Shown here: positions 44,400-56,697 of the stretch, one piece after another
How the letters are laid out: every line of letters starts with the position of its first letter
How positions within the stretch are numbered: the first letter of the stretch is position 1
The notes under the pieces: generated by a model
The model's input: the letters and a program-made list of their open reading frames with translations, nothing else
Told to the model about the DNA's origin: nothing
The model's database searches: none
Translations under genes and position numbers: made by a program
Origin: Aradus depressus
Taxonomy: Eukaryota > Arthropoda > Insecta > Hemiptera > Aradidae
Assembly: GCA_963662175.1 (NCBI GenBank)
Contig: OY759223.1
Coordinates: 10,022,249 to 10,086,248 of the forward strand
Length of the DNA stretch: 64,000 nt
Direction of reading: 5' to 3'

Positions 44400-46696
44400 T
44401 AAAAATAAAGAAAAAAAAAAAAAAAAAAAAAAAAATATATATATATCTTGTAAGAAGAATTATCACATTGTAATTATACATAAGTAAAATAAAAATTTAA
44501 AAAAAAAAGGAGAAAAACAACACATTACAGACAAGAAGAGAGAAAAAAAAACTGTATGTAGTGACAAATAATAATAAGACTTGACTTGAAAATAAATAAA
44601 TAACCCGAGATAAGATGACCAAAATGTGTAATTTGCACTTGGTATTGTTTATTGGGGTGAGTGAGATGTGTGAAATTTATCTTCTGAATTCTCCCAAAAA
44701 GCCAGCAAGGACATGCTTACTGACATAATTATCTCTAATTTATTTATATATTAAAATAATTATTATATTTATATGTATATTATAATAACATTTAATATAA
44801 CACATTTTATCTTTTTTTTTTTCTAATTCGGGATTCTTCTTTTTATTTTTTTTTATTTTTACATTATATAAATTAAACGGTATATTTATGTGCGGAACAT
44901 TTTTTAATATCAAAAGGATATTTGCGGGGTCAAATGGAGTGAAGTTTTATATCAACAGGGTGCCGAAAATATTTCTTAAATACGTTCCACGTTATTTTTT
45001 TTGAACATTTTTGATAATTGTTTCAAATAAAATTTTGAAACTGAAATTAAAGTTATATAGAATTAAAATCTGAGGAAAAAAAAGGTATTCTATTATGATT
45101 TATATTAAAATATTACTCGATTAAATCGCAACAATACTACAAATGAGGAAGAAGCCGAGGAAGTTTTTTTTTTTTTTTCCTATGGGTAGTAATATTTGTC
45201 CTAAAGTTGAACAAACACATATTCTTTTTTTGCAATTTCAAAACTTTATATGTATATATTTTTTTTTTTAATTAATAATTTTGTTATTTGACAAAAGGTT
45301 CCAAAAAAAAAAAAAAACTTGGAGTGCTTCCACACAATTTGTGCTCTATCCTGAGTACCAAGCTGTCCTTGAGTCTCACCGACCGACAGACACTCTGTAT
45401 GTATTTTATATATCTGTTAAAACCAGTATATACAAAGTACATAATGGGAGAATTTACCACATAGTATCAACCTCATCTCATATATCGATAGACATTTAAT
45501 GTATTATACAATATATACAGGACTTTTCTATGTACAAATATGTATAATTGTAAAACATTAATTAATGAAAAATTACTTATCTCGGGCTCACGCGCCAAAC
45601 TGTTATATAAACATAATATGTACTAATGTATTTAAAATAATATATAATGTAAAATTCCTATTTCATTTTTGTAATATATATTGTTTCTTGTACTTTTTTT
45701 CTTCTTCTTGTTTATTGAATTTTGTGTTGTTTGTGTATCTTTTTTCCTCCCAAGTCGCGAGGATATATATTATTTTTTTTTTTTGCGTCGTTTATCTTAT
45801 TAATAATTTCTCTATATATATATTATTATTATGAATTAAATATAATTATTATAATTAATTGATAAATGATGCATATAATAAAAATGATTGTTAAAAAAAA
45901 AGTATATATATGATTAGAAAATTTAAAAAAATATATATATTGTCGTTGGGTTGATGTTTTTCATTTTTTTTCATAATTGTTTTTTTTTTGTGGATAGTTT
46001 AAATTTTTGTTTAATATTTTTTTTTCTCTTGCTCACATTATTATTATTGCTATTATTATTGTAATGATTATTATTATCACGAATGCAACATTGTGTATCG
46101 GTGTTTAGTTTAGGTAATTTTTAACCTTCTCTCCCTGTAAATCTCCTCCGTTATTTTTAATTATATATATTTTTTTTGTTTTTATTTTTTCTTGTGTAAA
46201 TATGTTTATTAATAATCTAATATACTACGTTCTAATATATGATTTATTTGGGAGAGAATAAATTATAAATATATGTACACATTTAAAGTTTAAAAAAAAA
46301 AATCAACACGGATTTTGCAAAATATTGGGTTGTTGATTGTTTTTGAATAATTTTGCTAGACTTCATCTGATTTTGACCTCCTAAATCTGGAAGGGAAATT
46401 CTTTTTGCTCTCATTACACAGGAATTTTGCAATAGTTGGAATTTAAAAAAAAAACCTATTACACAATATAAAGCTAACCGATAGACAGGACTTTATTTTC
46501 ATTTTTTAAATGTTTTAGTTTGACAACGTTTAGAAAAAGTTTGAATGGATTTTCAATTACTGAAATTTTTTTGAAATTAAATACATTTTGATTTGATTTT
46601 CATTAATATCCCTCTGATTCTAAAAACAAAATGTACACCTTTTTTGGTACATCACTCGAGCTTAGGAATAATGTTTTGACGTACACCAGCTAACTT

Positions 46697-46931
46697 GGAG
46701 GGTTCAGTGCACAAGTGAACCAAATCCATTTTTTTTCACTTTGTGAGGTTTTTCGTACCAAATAGGCGTAAAAGTAATATCTTGCAGTGCTACAGTGAAC
46801 CAAGTCCTCAGTTGATTCTAACGTCGCAGAATAGCAGCTTGTATCAAGTCCCTTGGCCCAAAAAAATTTCGCAAGCCAATTGCTCGGAATCAGATGTGAT
46901 GGATTTGGTGCACTTGTGCTCTGAACCCTCC
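46697..46931. mobile_element. MITE, copy in the probable 3' UTR
   Basis: Termini GGAGGGTTCAGTGCACAAGT and its counterpart ...GTGCTCTGAACCCTCC. About 235 bp. A second copy of 248 bp is at 59917-60164 in the EXOSC4 intron, in the same orientation. Confidence 0.88.
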
Positions 46932-47982
46932 ATATATATTTAAATATTTTTAAGTGTAATGGACTTCGAATTTCGGAACATTGGCTACAACCGAAGGAAC
47001 TATGTTTTTAGTCAACATTTTGAATTTAAAATTTCAGCGGAAAAAATATATATATATTTGCAGCTTTTTGTGTGACAACTTACTCTTACCTCACTTTTTT
47101 TAAGTTTTGGTTTATCTTTATTAGAACTTGTTCTATACATTTTTAAATTTTTTCAAATTTTCCTAACAAGAGTTGCTACCTAATTAGAAAGTAAATGCTC
47201 TGTAAAGTGCATTTTTAATTCCGAAAAACCTAGAATTTTATTTTGCATTATATCCCTGAAGGAACATATTTAACTTTAAAATGTGTAATGGAATGATGAA
47301 ATGTTCTTAGTTTTGTCTGTAATGTTTTTCTATATCACTTTCGTGCTATTTATTGATAATTCTTTCATTCTAAAGCTTCTGTTATAAATTTTTGAAAATG
47401 TAATTTACATAAAACTAAACTTGACCATAAGTTTTGCAAAAATTTTAAGTAATGAAGCAAAATAGGTTTCCACTCTCTGATTCAGTAGATTCTTTCTTTT
47501 TTTTCTTTTTCTTTTTTGAAAAACCATAATTATTCAAAATGGATAGACATCAATTTTTGTAAAAATAAGTGTTATGGAAAAAGTTATTTTTTCTTTTTTT
47601 TTTCTTTTAATTTCATTTCATTTTTCAACTATGTATAATTTTTCAAGTACTGCCCCTAATTGTAAATGTAAAAAAATGGGCAGTTCAGAGGGAGACAGTA
47701 GTAGACTTATAAAGTGAAAACTTTTTGGGTGGAGATCGGAAAATAGACCCAATTTTTTGAAGAAGAAACGTGTTAGTGTACCGTGTGTGAGTGTGTTGGT
47801 GTTAGTGGAGTTGACCTGCAGTGATTATATTTCTTCACTTGTCCGTGTGGTTCCTTTTTCAAAAAAGATATATATATATTTGTCAAAAATAATAATAAAT
47901 ATATATATATACGAATAAATACCTAAATAACTTTTGTAAAGTTTTTTTTTTCTTTTTGTTTACCAAATATTGTTAAAACGAA

Positions 47983-47988
47983 AATAAA
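47983..47988 (+). promoter_or_regulatory. Candidate poly(A) signal
   Basis: AATAAA followed within about 25-30 bases by a 'gatgtttattatc' T-rich segment. One of several possible ends for the ZFAND transcript. Confidence 0.35.
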
Positions 47989-48462
47989 ATACTGATTACA
48001 AGTATGATGTTTATTATCAATTTAACTAATATTATGTTGTAGAAAGACCATTATAAAAACATTGAATTATGACACTTGCTCCCAGTGTATGTATGAGCAA
48101 AAACTAAAACTAAAAAAAAAAATTTATAAAATCTAAAATCTTTTTCAATAGAAATCAACCAAACATTTCCATGAAAAAAAAAATAAGTATAAAATAAATT
48201 AATGAAAATTATGTTACCAAGTCTTTGTGTTCTTTTTTTTTTTTGTTTGTGTGTGTGTGCTTTTCCTCCATCTGTTAGTTAAATTTTTCATTTTTAAAAT
48301 ATTTTTCCGAATGTCTTCATTGAGACGCACAGTGGAACGATTCAGATGAAATTTCGGACGTTTCACCTATCTCTTAATCATCAAATTCCATATATATATA
48401 TTTATATACAGTATGTATACTCTCTTGAATTTTTTCCGTTAAAAAATTACAATTGTAATATA

Positions 48463-48803
48463 GTTAGTTATTATGACTCAAGCCCGGGCTTTAACTATGA
48501 GGTCATATCGCCTACTACCAGAGCGCTCTTTCGTCACTCTGGTGGACATGAGCCTTACTCTACTGTGGGAGTCCTAAATTTTGCCTACCTTAAATTTTTA
48601 TTCACCTAGGACAGGGGTCTTGAACGAGTACCTGACATCGTACAGGCTCGGGACCGTTGCTTAACATCCCATCCGAAGGACGGCATGTTTAAGTTTATTT
48701 TACCTCCCAGATAAAAAAAAACTTAAGGTCCTTGGCTGCGTTTCGAACCGACGATCTTGAGCTCAGAAGGCAAGCACGCATACCACTGAGCTACCGACGC
48801 CCT
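48463..48803 (-). mobile_element. SINE-1, full length, with 10-bp target duplication
   Basis: Flanked by ttgtaatata at 48453-48462 and 48804-48813. On the - strand it begins aaagggcgtcggtagctcag with intact A box and B box, and ends in a taactaacta tail rather than cctaacc, so two tail variants exist. Confidence 0.94.
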
Positions 48804-48829
48804 TTGTAATATATTAAATCCTTGATATA

Positions 48830-49830
48830 GTATCGAACAGCTTCTTAGGGAAGCACTCCCATCATCAGTAGTATAATACATGTGTTCTTTATGTTAACTC
48901 TCTTCTGTCAATCAGAATCTTCCTTTTTTTTTTGTAGTACATATCGATGCGGCAAAAGGCCCTAACCCACATAAGGTTAACTTTACAGGAGAAAGAAAAT
49001 ACTGTTTCATTATTAAACAAACCAAGTTGGCTCCACATTAGTTTAATTGTAATTTTTAAGAATCTTTTCTGTTACATAGAACAATTATTTTTCATCAATA
49101 CTTGCATCTCTTTACAAGAATTAACAGTAAAGTAAACCACTTTGTTGATTAGGGCCTTTGTCACCTTGTAGCTACGGGGCCTGGCTCATAATGTAAACTG
49201 CCAAAAGCCCTAACCTATTGGTTAGGGCCTTTGGCAGTTTTCGAAAGTCCCGAATATTCAGAACGAAAGCCCTAACCCACTTCTATCATTGGTAAAATGA
49301 AAAATTACCTTTTATTAAATTTTTTAATTTATTTATATTTAACAAAAAAACACAAGAATTATTTTTGAACAAATGCTTGGCAAAAATATAGATCATTTCC
49401 TTAATTTGTATTTTTTTTTTACTCCTTCAAATTGAGGGTTAGGTAGGGCCTTTTCTCTGGAACACATTTTGCAATGCTAAAGTTCCTCCAATTTCTAATT
49501 TCCTATTTTTATACATTTTGTTAAAAAGTATTACAAAATGGAGTTAACAGAAATGTGCGGGATAGTCAATAGTGTGGGATAGGGCCAAAACATGGAAATC
49601 TCAAAAATTGAGGGATAGGGCCTTTTGCCTGGGACGCATCGCTATTTATTGAGTCGACTTCTATATTTAAACATATATATTTTTTTTATTATTAGGTTTT
49701 TAGAAGTCGACTCAATAAATATGTTCTATAAAAGGAAGATTCTGGTTGGCAGAAGGAATGTTAACATAAAGAACACAAGTATTACAGATACTGATGATGG
49801 GAGTGCTTCCCGAAATGTTCGTAATGGCTA
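48830..49830. repeat. Inverted pair carrying hammerhead-like motifs
   Basis: The left arm (about 48830-48944) and right arm (about 49700-49830) are inverted copies sharing 'gaagcactcccatcatcagt' and 'gtgttctttatgttaac'. The motif in the right arm (49791-49815) is CTGATGA-T, a GGGAG/TTCCC hairpin, GAAA. A shorter piece of the same family lies at 51780-51815. At the centre, 'agaagtcgactcaataaa' faces its own complement. Confidence 0.65.
48945..49641. mobile_element. MITE nested in the left arm
   Basis: Termini cgatgcggcaaaaggcccta and complement 'agggccttttgcct...cgcatcg'. Internal gggttagggcc/ggccctaaccc motifs recur seven times in both orientations. At 49199-49241 they form a stem of about 19 bp with a 4-base loop (ccctaacc-tatt-ggttaggg). 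Confidence 0.7.
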
Positions 49831-50091
49831 TTTTTTGAGAAGTGATGCTGTAATAATTTATATCTCTACATAACCCAGAATGTAGTATTTTCTCAGTTTA
49901 TAGAGGCTTCATGGTCAACTTATTGAATAAGTCAAACATATATATTATTGGAAAATAAAAACAAGAAAATATTCTGAGATTTAGATACATTTATCACAAA
50001 TTATCTGAATGTACCAACTCGTCCCTGTGACCAATATTGTAACACCATATCTGACCCTTCTTGATATAACGTTATTAGTAAATGTAATGTT

Positions 50092-50235
50092 AGTTATTGT
50101 GGTCATGCCCGGGCTTTAACAACAAGGTCATATCGCCTACTACTAGAGCGCTCTTTTAACACTGGTGAACTTGAGCCCGACTCTACTATAGCAGTTATAC
50201 ATTTTTCCTACCTTGGTTTATTCACCTAGAATAGA
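50092..50235 (-). repeat. SINE-1 3' half
   Basis: Reverse strand, 'gtcatgcccgggctttaac' to 'tggtttattcacctagaat', then joined to the Helitron end. Confidence 0.8.
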
Positions 50236-50239
50236 TGGG

Positions 50240-50279
50240 TAATCGAAGTTTTCCAAGCAACGCCGGGTAATACTGCTAG
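50240..50279 (+). mobile_element. Helitron 3' end
   Basis: 'gcaacgccgggtaatactgc' followed by CTAG and a T, the terminal pattern of Helitrons (CTRR plus host T). The upstream hairpin is degraded. Only the last ~40 bp are recognisable. Confidence 0.5.
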
Positions 50280-50809
50280 TGTAAAATAAAAACCTAATAC
50301 GTATAATATGTACAACTCAAATTTCTCAGACAACAGTATACACTTTCAATAGAAATATGGGAGTTGGCATGACCTCTGTCGGTCATATAAGGTCATGTTC
50401 CTTCTTTAACCAACAAATTTAAAATACTATTTAAAAGTTTTCCATAAATGTTGGTCAGCCTCTGGATTATGTTCAAATCATAAAATCTATGTGATTGAAG
50501 CATTTTTGACGTATAATTTTTAGTTTATAACAACATAATTCTTCATTTTCAAAATTAAAGCTGCAATGAGACCTATTTTCAAAATATAATTATTAACTTC
50601 GAAATTAGAATGAACTCGTTTGAAAATGTTAGTATACTACTGCGTAAATACTTTGCGCTGTTACAAAATTTAGCTTAATATTTTAAGTTATTGCATTTCT
50701 AGCTGACTGCGCTACATCCCAGTTTATTTGTTTTAGTCTGAAAGTCCGAAAAAAATAAATATATATATATATTTATATAGCTTCGTTCCACTGTGAGGCG
50801 CCTGATAAA

Positions 50810-51770
50810 TTATTACAAGATTAATAATTCAAACAAATCATATTTTTTATTTCCTTGTAATGAATAATACATAGGGACTTCGATTATTATAAAAAAAAAA
50901 AAAAAAATAGATTCAAAATTTTAGATATGGTAGATAATGTAATGTGAAAATACTATATAAAAGCTTATCTACTAATAATATATTTTATAAATAAATGAAA
51001 CATGTATTTTTAGCTTGTCTTTATATACAAAATATATATATATATATATATATATATTCCTTTCTTATAATTATTAAAATATCCGATTCATATTTCGCTG
51101 TGGTCCCTGTCATTACATTTCATTAAAATGTATCCTTTACTGTGCCATAGATGCCGATTTCTTACCAGTTATACTCTTGCTTGGCGAAAAATTTTTATTT
51201 TTATTTTATTAATTTTTTTTATTTAAAAGAAGAAAATAAAATATGTTGAGCTTATGATATAATTTAATTTTTTTTTTTTTTTTTTTTTCCTCGCCCATTT
51301 CAATTATATATATCATTAATTTATTTAATTTTTTTTTTTTCTTGTAGATATTTCTCTGTGCCAGTTCGATAGTAACAAAACATTTTTCTACAATTTTGTG
51401 ATGATTGTACAATAATGAAAACTCTGATAAAGATGAAAGTACAATAATTATTATGAAGATCACTTTGTTTATTTAAGCTTATAATAATGACCTGATAAGG
51501 ATTATAACAAAGTTGGGATTTGTTGAAACGGTTTTTCATTGCATTTTGACTCAAAAAAATTAATTTTAATAAATTTCCCTTTCATTATTTAATTAATTTC
51601 CAGTTAATCCGACGTTTTTGTTTTTTGGTCGGATTCTAGAGCCCGGATGTATTGTTTTCTATTTTCTTTTAATGTTTCAATAAGAAATTATCTTTGTAAT
51701 TAGAATTATTTTTGGTCACTAAGATAATGAAGGTAAGTCAGGAGTTTTGATTTGTTGTTTGTATATAAAG
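50810..51770. other. AT-rich sequence, no gene seen
   Basis: Long A, T and AT microsatellites (51030-51056, 51270-51288). No coding or element termini recognised. Confidence 0.4.
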
Positions 51771-51837
51771 GTTGACTCAATAAATATGTTCTGTAAAATG
51801 AAGATTCTGACATGTCTTATAGACACTAAGGTGGCCC

Positions 51838-52556
51838 TTATTTTGAAAAATTACCCCTAAATTTTTTCAGATTTTTTTGACCATATTAACCCGTGCCTGT
51901 AAGGTGTTAAAGTTTAACATTGAGTTTAAATGGGGATTTTGTGATTCGAGAGACTTTAGAGCGTAACTTTTGATGACTCGAATGGATTGTTCTGAAATTT
52001 CGTATTCTTACGTTTTGGGGGTTGCTGAATTCAAATTTGATGTCAATTTGAAAATCAAGTTTTGACAGTTACACTTGTCAAAAAACTGTCATTAATTTTA
52101 ACTAATAAACAATTTTTAAAAAAAATTATCCGTGATGTGATTTTATAGGTTTTAGAGGTCGCTGATTTCAAATTTGGTGGCAAAAAACTGTCAATAATTC
52201 AAATTTATATACAATTTAATGAAATGAAAAGCATTATTCTGAATAAAAAAAATCCTATAAAATCAGATCACGGATGGAATGTTTGAAAAAATTGTTCATT
52301 AGTTAAAACAAATGAGTTTTTTTGACAAGTTTAACAGTCAACACTTGATTTTTGACATAAAATTTGAATTCAGCGACCCCCAAAACGTAAGAATACGAAA
52401 TTTCAGAATAATCCATTCGAGGCATCAAAAGTTACGCTCAAAATTCTCTCGAATCGCAAAATCTCCATTTAAACTCAATGTTGAACTTTAACACCTTACA
52501 AGCACGGGTTAATATGGTCAAAAAATCTGAAAAAATTCAAGGGTCATTTTAAAAAA
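51838..52556. mobile_element. Long inverted-repeat element (arms about 300 bp)
   Basis: The left arm 51838-52140 and right arm 52250-52556 are imperfect inverted copies; landmarks are 'taacccgtgcctgtaaggtg', 'gaaatttcgtattcttacgt' and their complements. Sequence between is about 110 bp. No open frame. Fits a MITE with very long termini or a transposon remnant reduced to its ends. Confidence 0.8.
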
Positions 52557-52759
52557 AAAAAAAAAAAATGGAAAAAGTGTTGTGATAAATATATTAAATA
52601 TTAGTTCACAATCTCCTTATACAACACAAAAGTAATAATGTGTCACTTTTTGACATTAAAAACATTTTTAGAGGTACATGACAATGTTTAAAATAGTTTC
52701 GTACTCGCGCGCAGTTGTGTGAATTCATTACGAGTACAGTGAGAACATTAATATGAATA

Positions 52760-53078
52760 TGGAGGTATTGTGACGCATGCCTGGGGCTCAACTACAAGAT
52801 TATATCGCCTACTACCAAAGCGTTCTTTCGTCACTGGTGAACATGATCCAGTAGAGTCGGACTGTGGTAGTCTTAAATTTTGCCTAACTAGGTTTATTCA
52901 CATAAGGTTATAGGGGTCTTAAACGAGTACCTGTCTTCGCACAGGTTCGGGATCATCGCTTAAGGTAACATCCGAATGATGGCGTACTCAAGGTTTTTTT
53001 TCGCCGTCCAGATAAAAAACCTAAGGGCCTCGACTGGGTTTCGAACTCACGATCTTAAGCTCAGTAAGCAAGCACGCT
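52760..53078 (-). repeat. SINE-1, nearly full length
   Basis: Reverse strand from 'tattgtgacgcatgcctggg' to 'gtaagcaagcacgctac'; B box 'gggtttcgaactc'. It directly abuts the next element. Confidence 0.88.
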
Positions 53079-53767
53079 ACTGGCGGGCAAAATGAACAAA
53101 TTTTTGGCCAAAATTATGAAACTTATATACTTTATGTCTTTTGGTATGCTGAACACGGAAAAAATACTCAAAAAATTCCCCGACCGAGTACTGTATTTTG
53201 ACAAATACATCAGTTTTTCAAGAGGGGATGAACACGTGTTGTAGCTCATACAGCTTATGAGAAATATACAATTCATATTAGGTAACTGAAATAAGAAATT
53301 GGAATAGCTTAATTTTCTTCGAAAATTCGCTAAAATTAAACTGTCTGCGTCTTCGGACGAATGTATAACTTTAAAATTAAGTTTCTCCCAAATTCACAAA
53401 TTTTCGCAACAACGGATTTCATTTTATGGTTATCTGATGAAAATACTTTAAGAAGGTGAAACAGCGAGTGACCGGCAACAACAAAAACTGATTTTTTTCA
53501 CTAAGTTTTTTATTAAGCAGTGACGCTAATGATAGTAATATAATTCAGTACACTTACCTTATGAAGAGATCTCCATATTTAAGACAGTAAAAGTTTGGGT
53601 TTTAACACGTTATAAATATAGACTGAGGCAATGTAGAGGCTGCAATGGTCTTGTTTATGTTTGTACAGGTGTATGCAAGTAAACCCTCCTTAAAATCTGC
53701 ATAGGTTTTTTTATTATTTTGGCCAAATTTTGAGGCCTCTTGCCACACTGTGCGCCCTTTCGCCAGT
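53079..53767. mobile_element. Possible inverted-terminal element
   Basis: ACTGGCG at the left and CGCCAGT at the right, each followed inward by an aaatt(t)ttggccaaaat segment. A related 'ttttggccaggttttgaggc' follows outside at 53855. Weak termini. Confidence 0.45.
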
Positions 53768-54131
53768 GTTCCAGGACCTGCTTTTTATCTCACTTTTGGA
53801 TAGAAATGGTCTTTTAAACTAAATGAGACTCTCAGGCATGCTGTTTTTTTTGTATTTTGGCCAGGTTTTGAGGCCTGGCCTAGCGTGCGGCGCCATTTAT
53901 GAAAGTATATCTAATTTCTGTAATATAATATTAAAATCAAATTGTAGTCGATCATTCTAAATGTCCTCCCTAAAATGCTGATAGGATAAGCACACTTCAT
54001 TTGATTTTCTCCCATATTCCATTTTTAGAAATAAGTTATCAGTACAATACAGTGATTAAAGTCAATACATTTCGGAAACAAGATACATAACTTCAGAATC
54101 ATTTTGATGTAATCGTTTGACATTTTGTTAA

Positions 54132-54756
54132 TTGTTCGGAATTGGGGCTCCTGGTGCACAGCCGTCCTAGAATATTTTTAGATAGGAATATAATTGAGAT
54201 TCGATATTATTAAACAAAAAAAGAGGGGGCAGCAGATCATTTTCTCAGTGGTTTAATACCAACAAATATAAATATGTTCTAAATAAGCAGTGAATACAAT
54301 GGAATAACTAGAAATGTAAACATAGGCTTCTTATCTATAATAATATCTAATTTAGAACCTGGACTGTTTCACTAAAATGACCGATGGAAGGTTCATAATT
54401 TAATTTTTTCGGATACATCAACTGGATTTTTGAAATTCTTAATGTGGTTTACTGTTTTATGCTCTAATCCTAGATTACTTATACTCTAATCCTATAATAT
54501 CCGAAGAAATAAAATGTTGACCCTCCCGTCGCTCCTTTTAGTGAAACATCAGGTTCTCCTGATACAGAGAAATCCCGTGGGGGAGTATAAAACAATATCT
54601 AGTTGAGATATTATATTGTTTATATTGAGAAATAAATTTTTTTTTATAAACTAAATATTTTTTTATGCTCCCCTTAATTTTTTATTTAGTTTTATCGTAT
54701 AAAATATGAAATCAAATTCTAAAACAGCTGGGCACCAGGAGCCCCAATTCCGAACA
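54132..54756. mobile_element. Inverted-terminal element, nested
   Basis: Termini ttgttcggaattggggctcc and complement, about 40 bp with few mismatches. A second inverted pair inside (54354-54557, 'gtttcactaaaatgaccga') looks like another element; a half copy of the inner end occurs near 7196. Confidence 0.75.
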
Positions 54757-54954
54757 ATTACTGAAATTTTTAATATTTAGCGCTTTACTCAAACTTCTTG
54801 GGCTTCAACCCAAAATCGTAAAACATGTAGTTAATTACTGGTAGAACTAGCACAGCGTCCTTGATCTTGAAAGGGGAATTATGCTTATAATAGGACAGGT
54901 TTAGGGATATATTTTGTTCAAAAATTAAATTTTAAACCAACAATATTTATAGTT

Positions 54955-55183
54955 ACTACCAGTGCGCTCTTTCATCGTTTTGGTGGACATGAGCCCGACT
55001 CACTATAGGAGTTCTAAATTTTGTCTACCCTAAATTTTTATTCACCTAGGGTAGAGGGTCTTTAACGAGTATCGGACATCATAAGTACCTTACCTCCCAG
55101 GTAAAATAAACTAAGGGCTTGTTTTCGAACCTGCCATCATGATCTCAGTAAGCAAGCACTCATACCACTGAGCTACCAGTATG
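54955..55183 (-). repeat. SINE-1, internally deleted
   Basis: Reverse strand: 'gtgcgctctttcatcg' to 'accactgagctaccagta'; the segment around the gggacgttaagc motif is deleted. Confidence 0.82.
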
Positions 55184-55863
55184 CTATATGAATATCATTA
55201 TTTGTTTTTATATTTCTTTACTATTGAGTAATTATTTATTTTATTTTTGTTTATTATCCAAAATAGTTGTTCTATTAATTCCTGATTATAGTTTACACAT
55301 ATTAACCTATAATTTTGATAATTCATCGCTTATGTATTCTTTTTCCCCCATTGACTCTGAACAAGTGTTGGAATAGAAAGAAAGAAATATATATATACAT
55401 TTTATTTTTCACATTTATCTGACTGTTTTTATCAATTTTAATTGTTCTTTTTATCATTGCCGACATGTAATTGAAAAAATAATTTAAATTACACAAAATA
55501 AATTACTACATTTCACCTTCAGTGATTTTTGTTCTTTATTTATTTATTCTGTTATTTTATTTATTTTTTTCTTCAGTTTTTTTTTGGGAACCGCATGAAC
55601 AATTTATTATTTAATATTTTTTCATAGCCTGGGTTTTATTAAAAAATATGAATACAACTTGTATAATACAACTCAAATTGCAAATTGTATTATAATAATA
55701 TTTTATCACTGTTTTTGAATAGATATTGTTTAATTTTCAATCCTAATTTAAATGAAATTGTATAAAAAATAAGTGAAATATATAAAATGAACAAAAAAAA
55801 CGTTTATTATTTCATGCTATCCTCCTGCTTGGACCATAAAAAAATATAACAAGAATTGAATGG
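55184..55863. other. AT-rich sequence, no gene seen
   Basis: Very AT-rich; one 62-codon frame at 55188 is hydrophobic by composition only. Confidence 0.4.
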
Positions 55864-56298
55864 GTGTCTGGTAAAAGGACCTATGTGATGTGGAGCAAGC
55901 ACCTACATAGTTTTAAGTTCAATACTCTGCCATTAGATGCCATGAACCTTGATTAATGAAGGCGCGAATAGAGAAGGGCCTATGTTATCTTTAGTTGGGT
56001 GATAAAGAAAATTATTTAAAATAATTAAATGAAGAAAATTCTATACGTCGTTACCTTCACAGTACTCACTACTTTTGCAGTATTTTGTATTAATCAATAA
56101 TTTTTTTTTATGTTCCGATTTTTTTTGTTGGAATAAACAAATAGTAAAAAAAGTCTTTCTGTTTTCAGTCTTTTTTCAATGGAAAAAGGGCCTATGTCAT
56201 TTTCAGCTGTTTTTTTTTTTATTATATTGCAATTGTTTCAGTTCAAAATTGCGCTCCTGTAAAATTTGAAAAACCTGACAGGCCTTTCTTCCAGACTC
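55864..56298. mobile_element. Possible MITE
   Basis: 'gtgtctggtaaaaggacct' at the left and the complement of 'ggcctttcttccagactc' at the right. Internal 'gggcctatgt(t/c)at' motifs repeat three times. Confidence 0.45.
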
Positions 56299-56483
56299 CC
56301 ATTCAATTAGTATTTGTGTTAACGGGAATTGAGAAGATGGTCGCCGAGGGGTCAGTTGACCTGTTTTGTACCTAAGTAATAATATTACTTAATGCTCATT
56401 TACTTGACTTAATGAAGTCAAATCAAAGTAATATCAACTTCTAAGTTGAGGAACGCGGACATATTGTGGAAACTTGTAATAAA

Positions 56484-56577
56484 TGAATAAAACAAACTTA
56501 TTTTTGAAATATTGTCTATTCCACTAAAGATCTTTAGTGGAATAGACAATATTTCAAAAATAAGTTTGTTTTATTCA
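56484..56577. repeat. Perfect 94-bp palindrome
   Basis: Arms of 47 bp with no spacer; the centre is ctaaagatctttag. Each arm contains 'aaatattgtctatt', the conserved core of family D. I checked it base by base across the centre at 56530/56531. Confidence 0.95.
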
Positions 56578-56697
56578 AAGTAATATATTGAGGAAAAGTA
56601 CTGAGTCAATGCCCAGCTTGGACTGGTGAGTGTATCCTAGTTTGTATGTGATCCTCTCACAATACATTCCGCATGAAACTGTGTTAAAGAAATGTCT

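Larger units (their letters stand above)
44400..47990 (+). other. ZFAND5/6: Probable long AT-rich 3' UTR of the ZFAND gene
   Basis: Following the stop codon, about 3.6 kb is AT-rich and strikingly poor in the SINE-1 and family A copies that fill flanking DNA; only one MITE (46697-46931) is inserted. AATAAA signals occur at 44591, 47914 and 47983 (and others in AT-rich runs), so short and long ends are both possible. The absence of common repeats is the main argument for constraint; the true end needs transcript data. Confidence 0.45.
48320..50808. mobile_element. Possible composite DNA element
   Basis: 'gacgcacagtggaacga' at 48326 and, inverted, 'cgttccactgtgaggcgcc' near 50782, with 'cggac.tttca' inside both ends. 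The enclosed 2.5 kb holds a SINE-1, an inverted pair with hammerhead-like motifs, a nested MITE and a Helitron end. The outer pair could be real termini or chance; coordinates are approximate. Confidence 0.4.
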
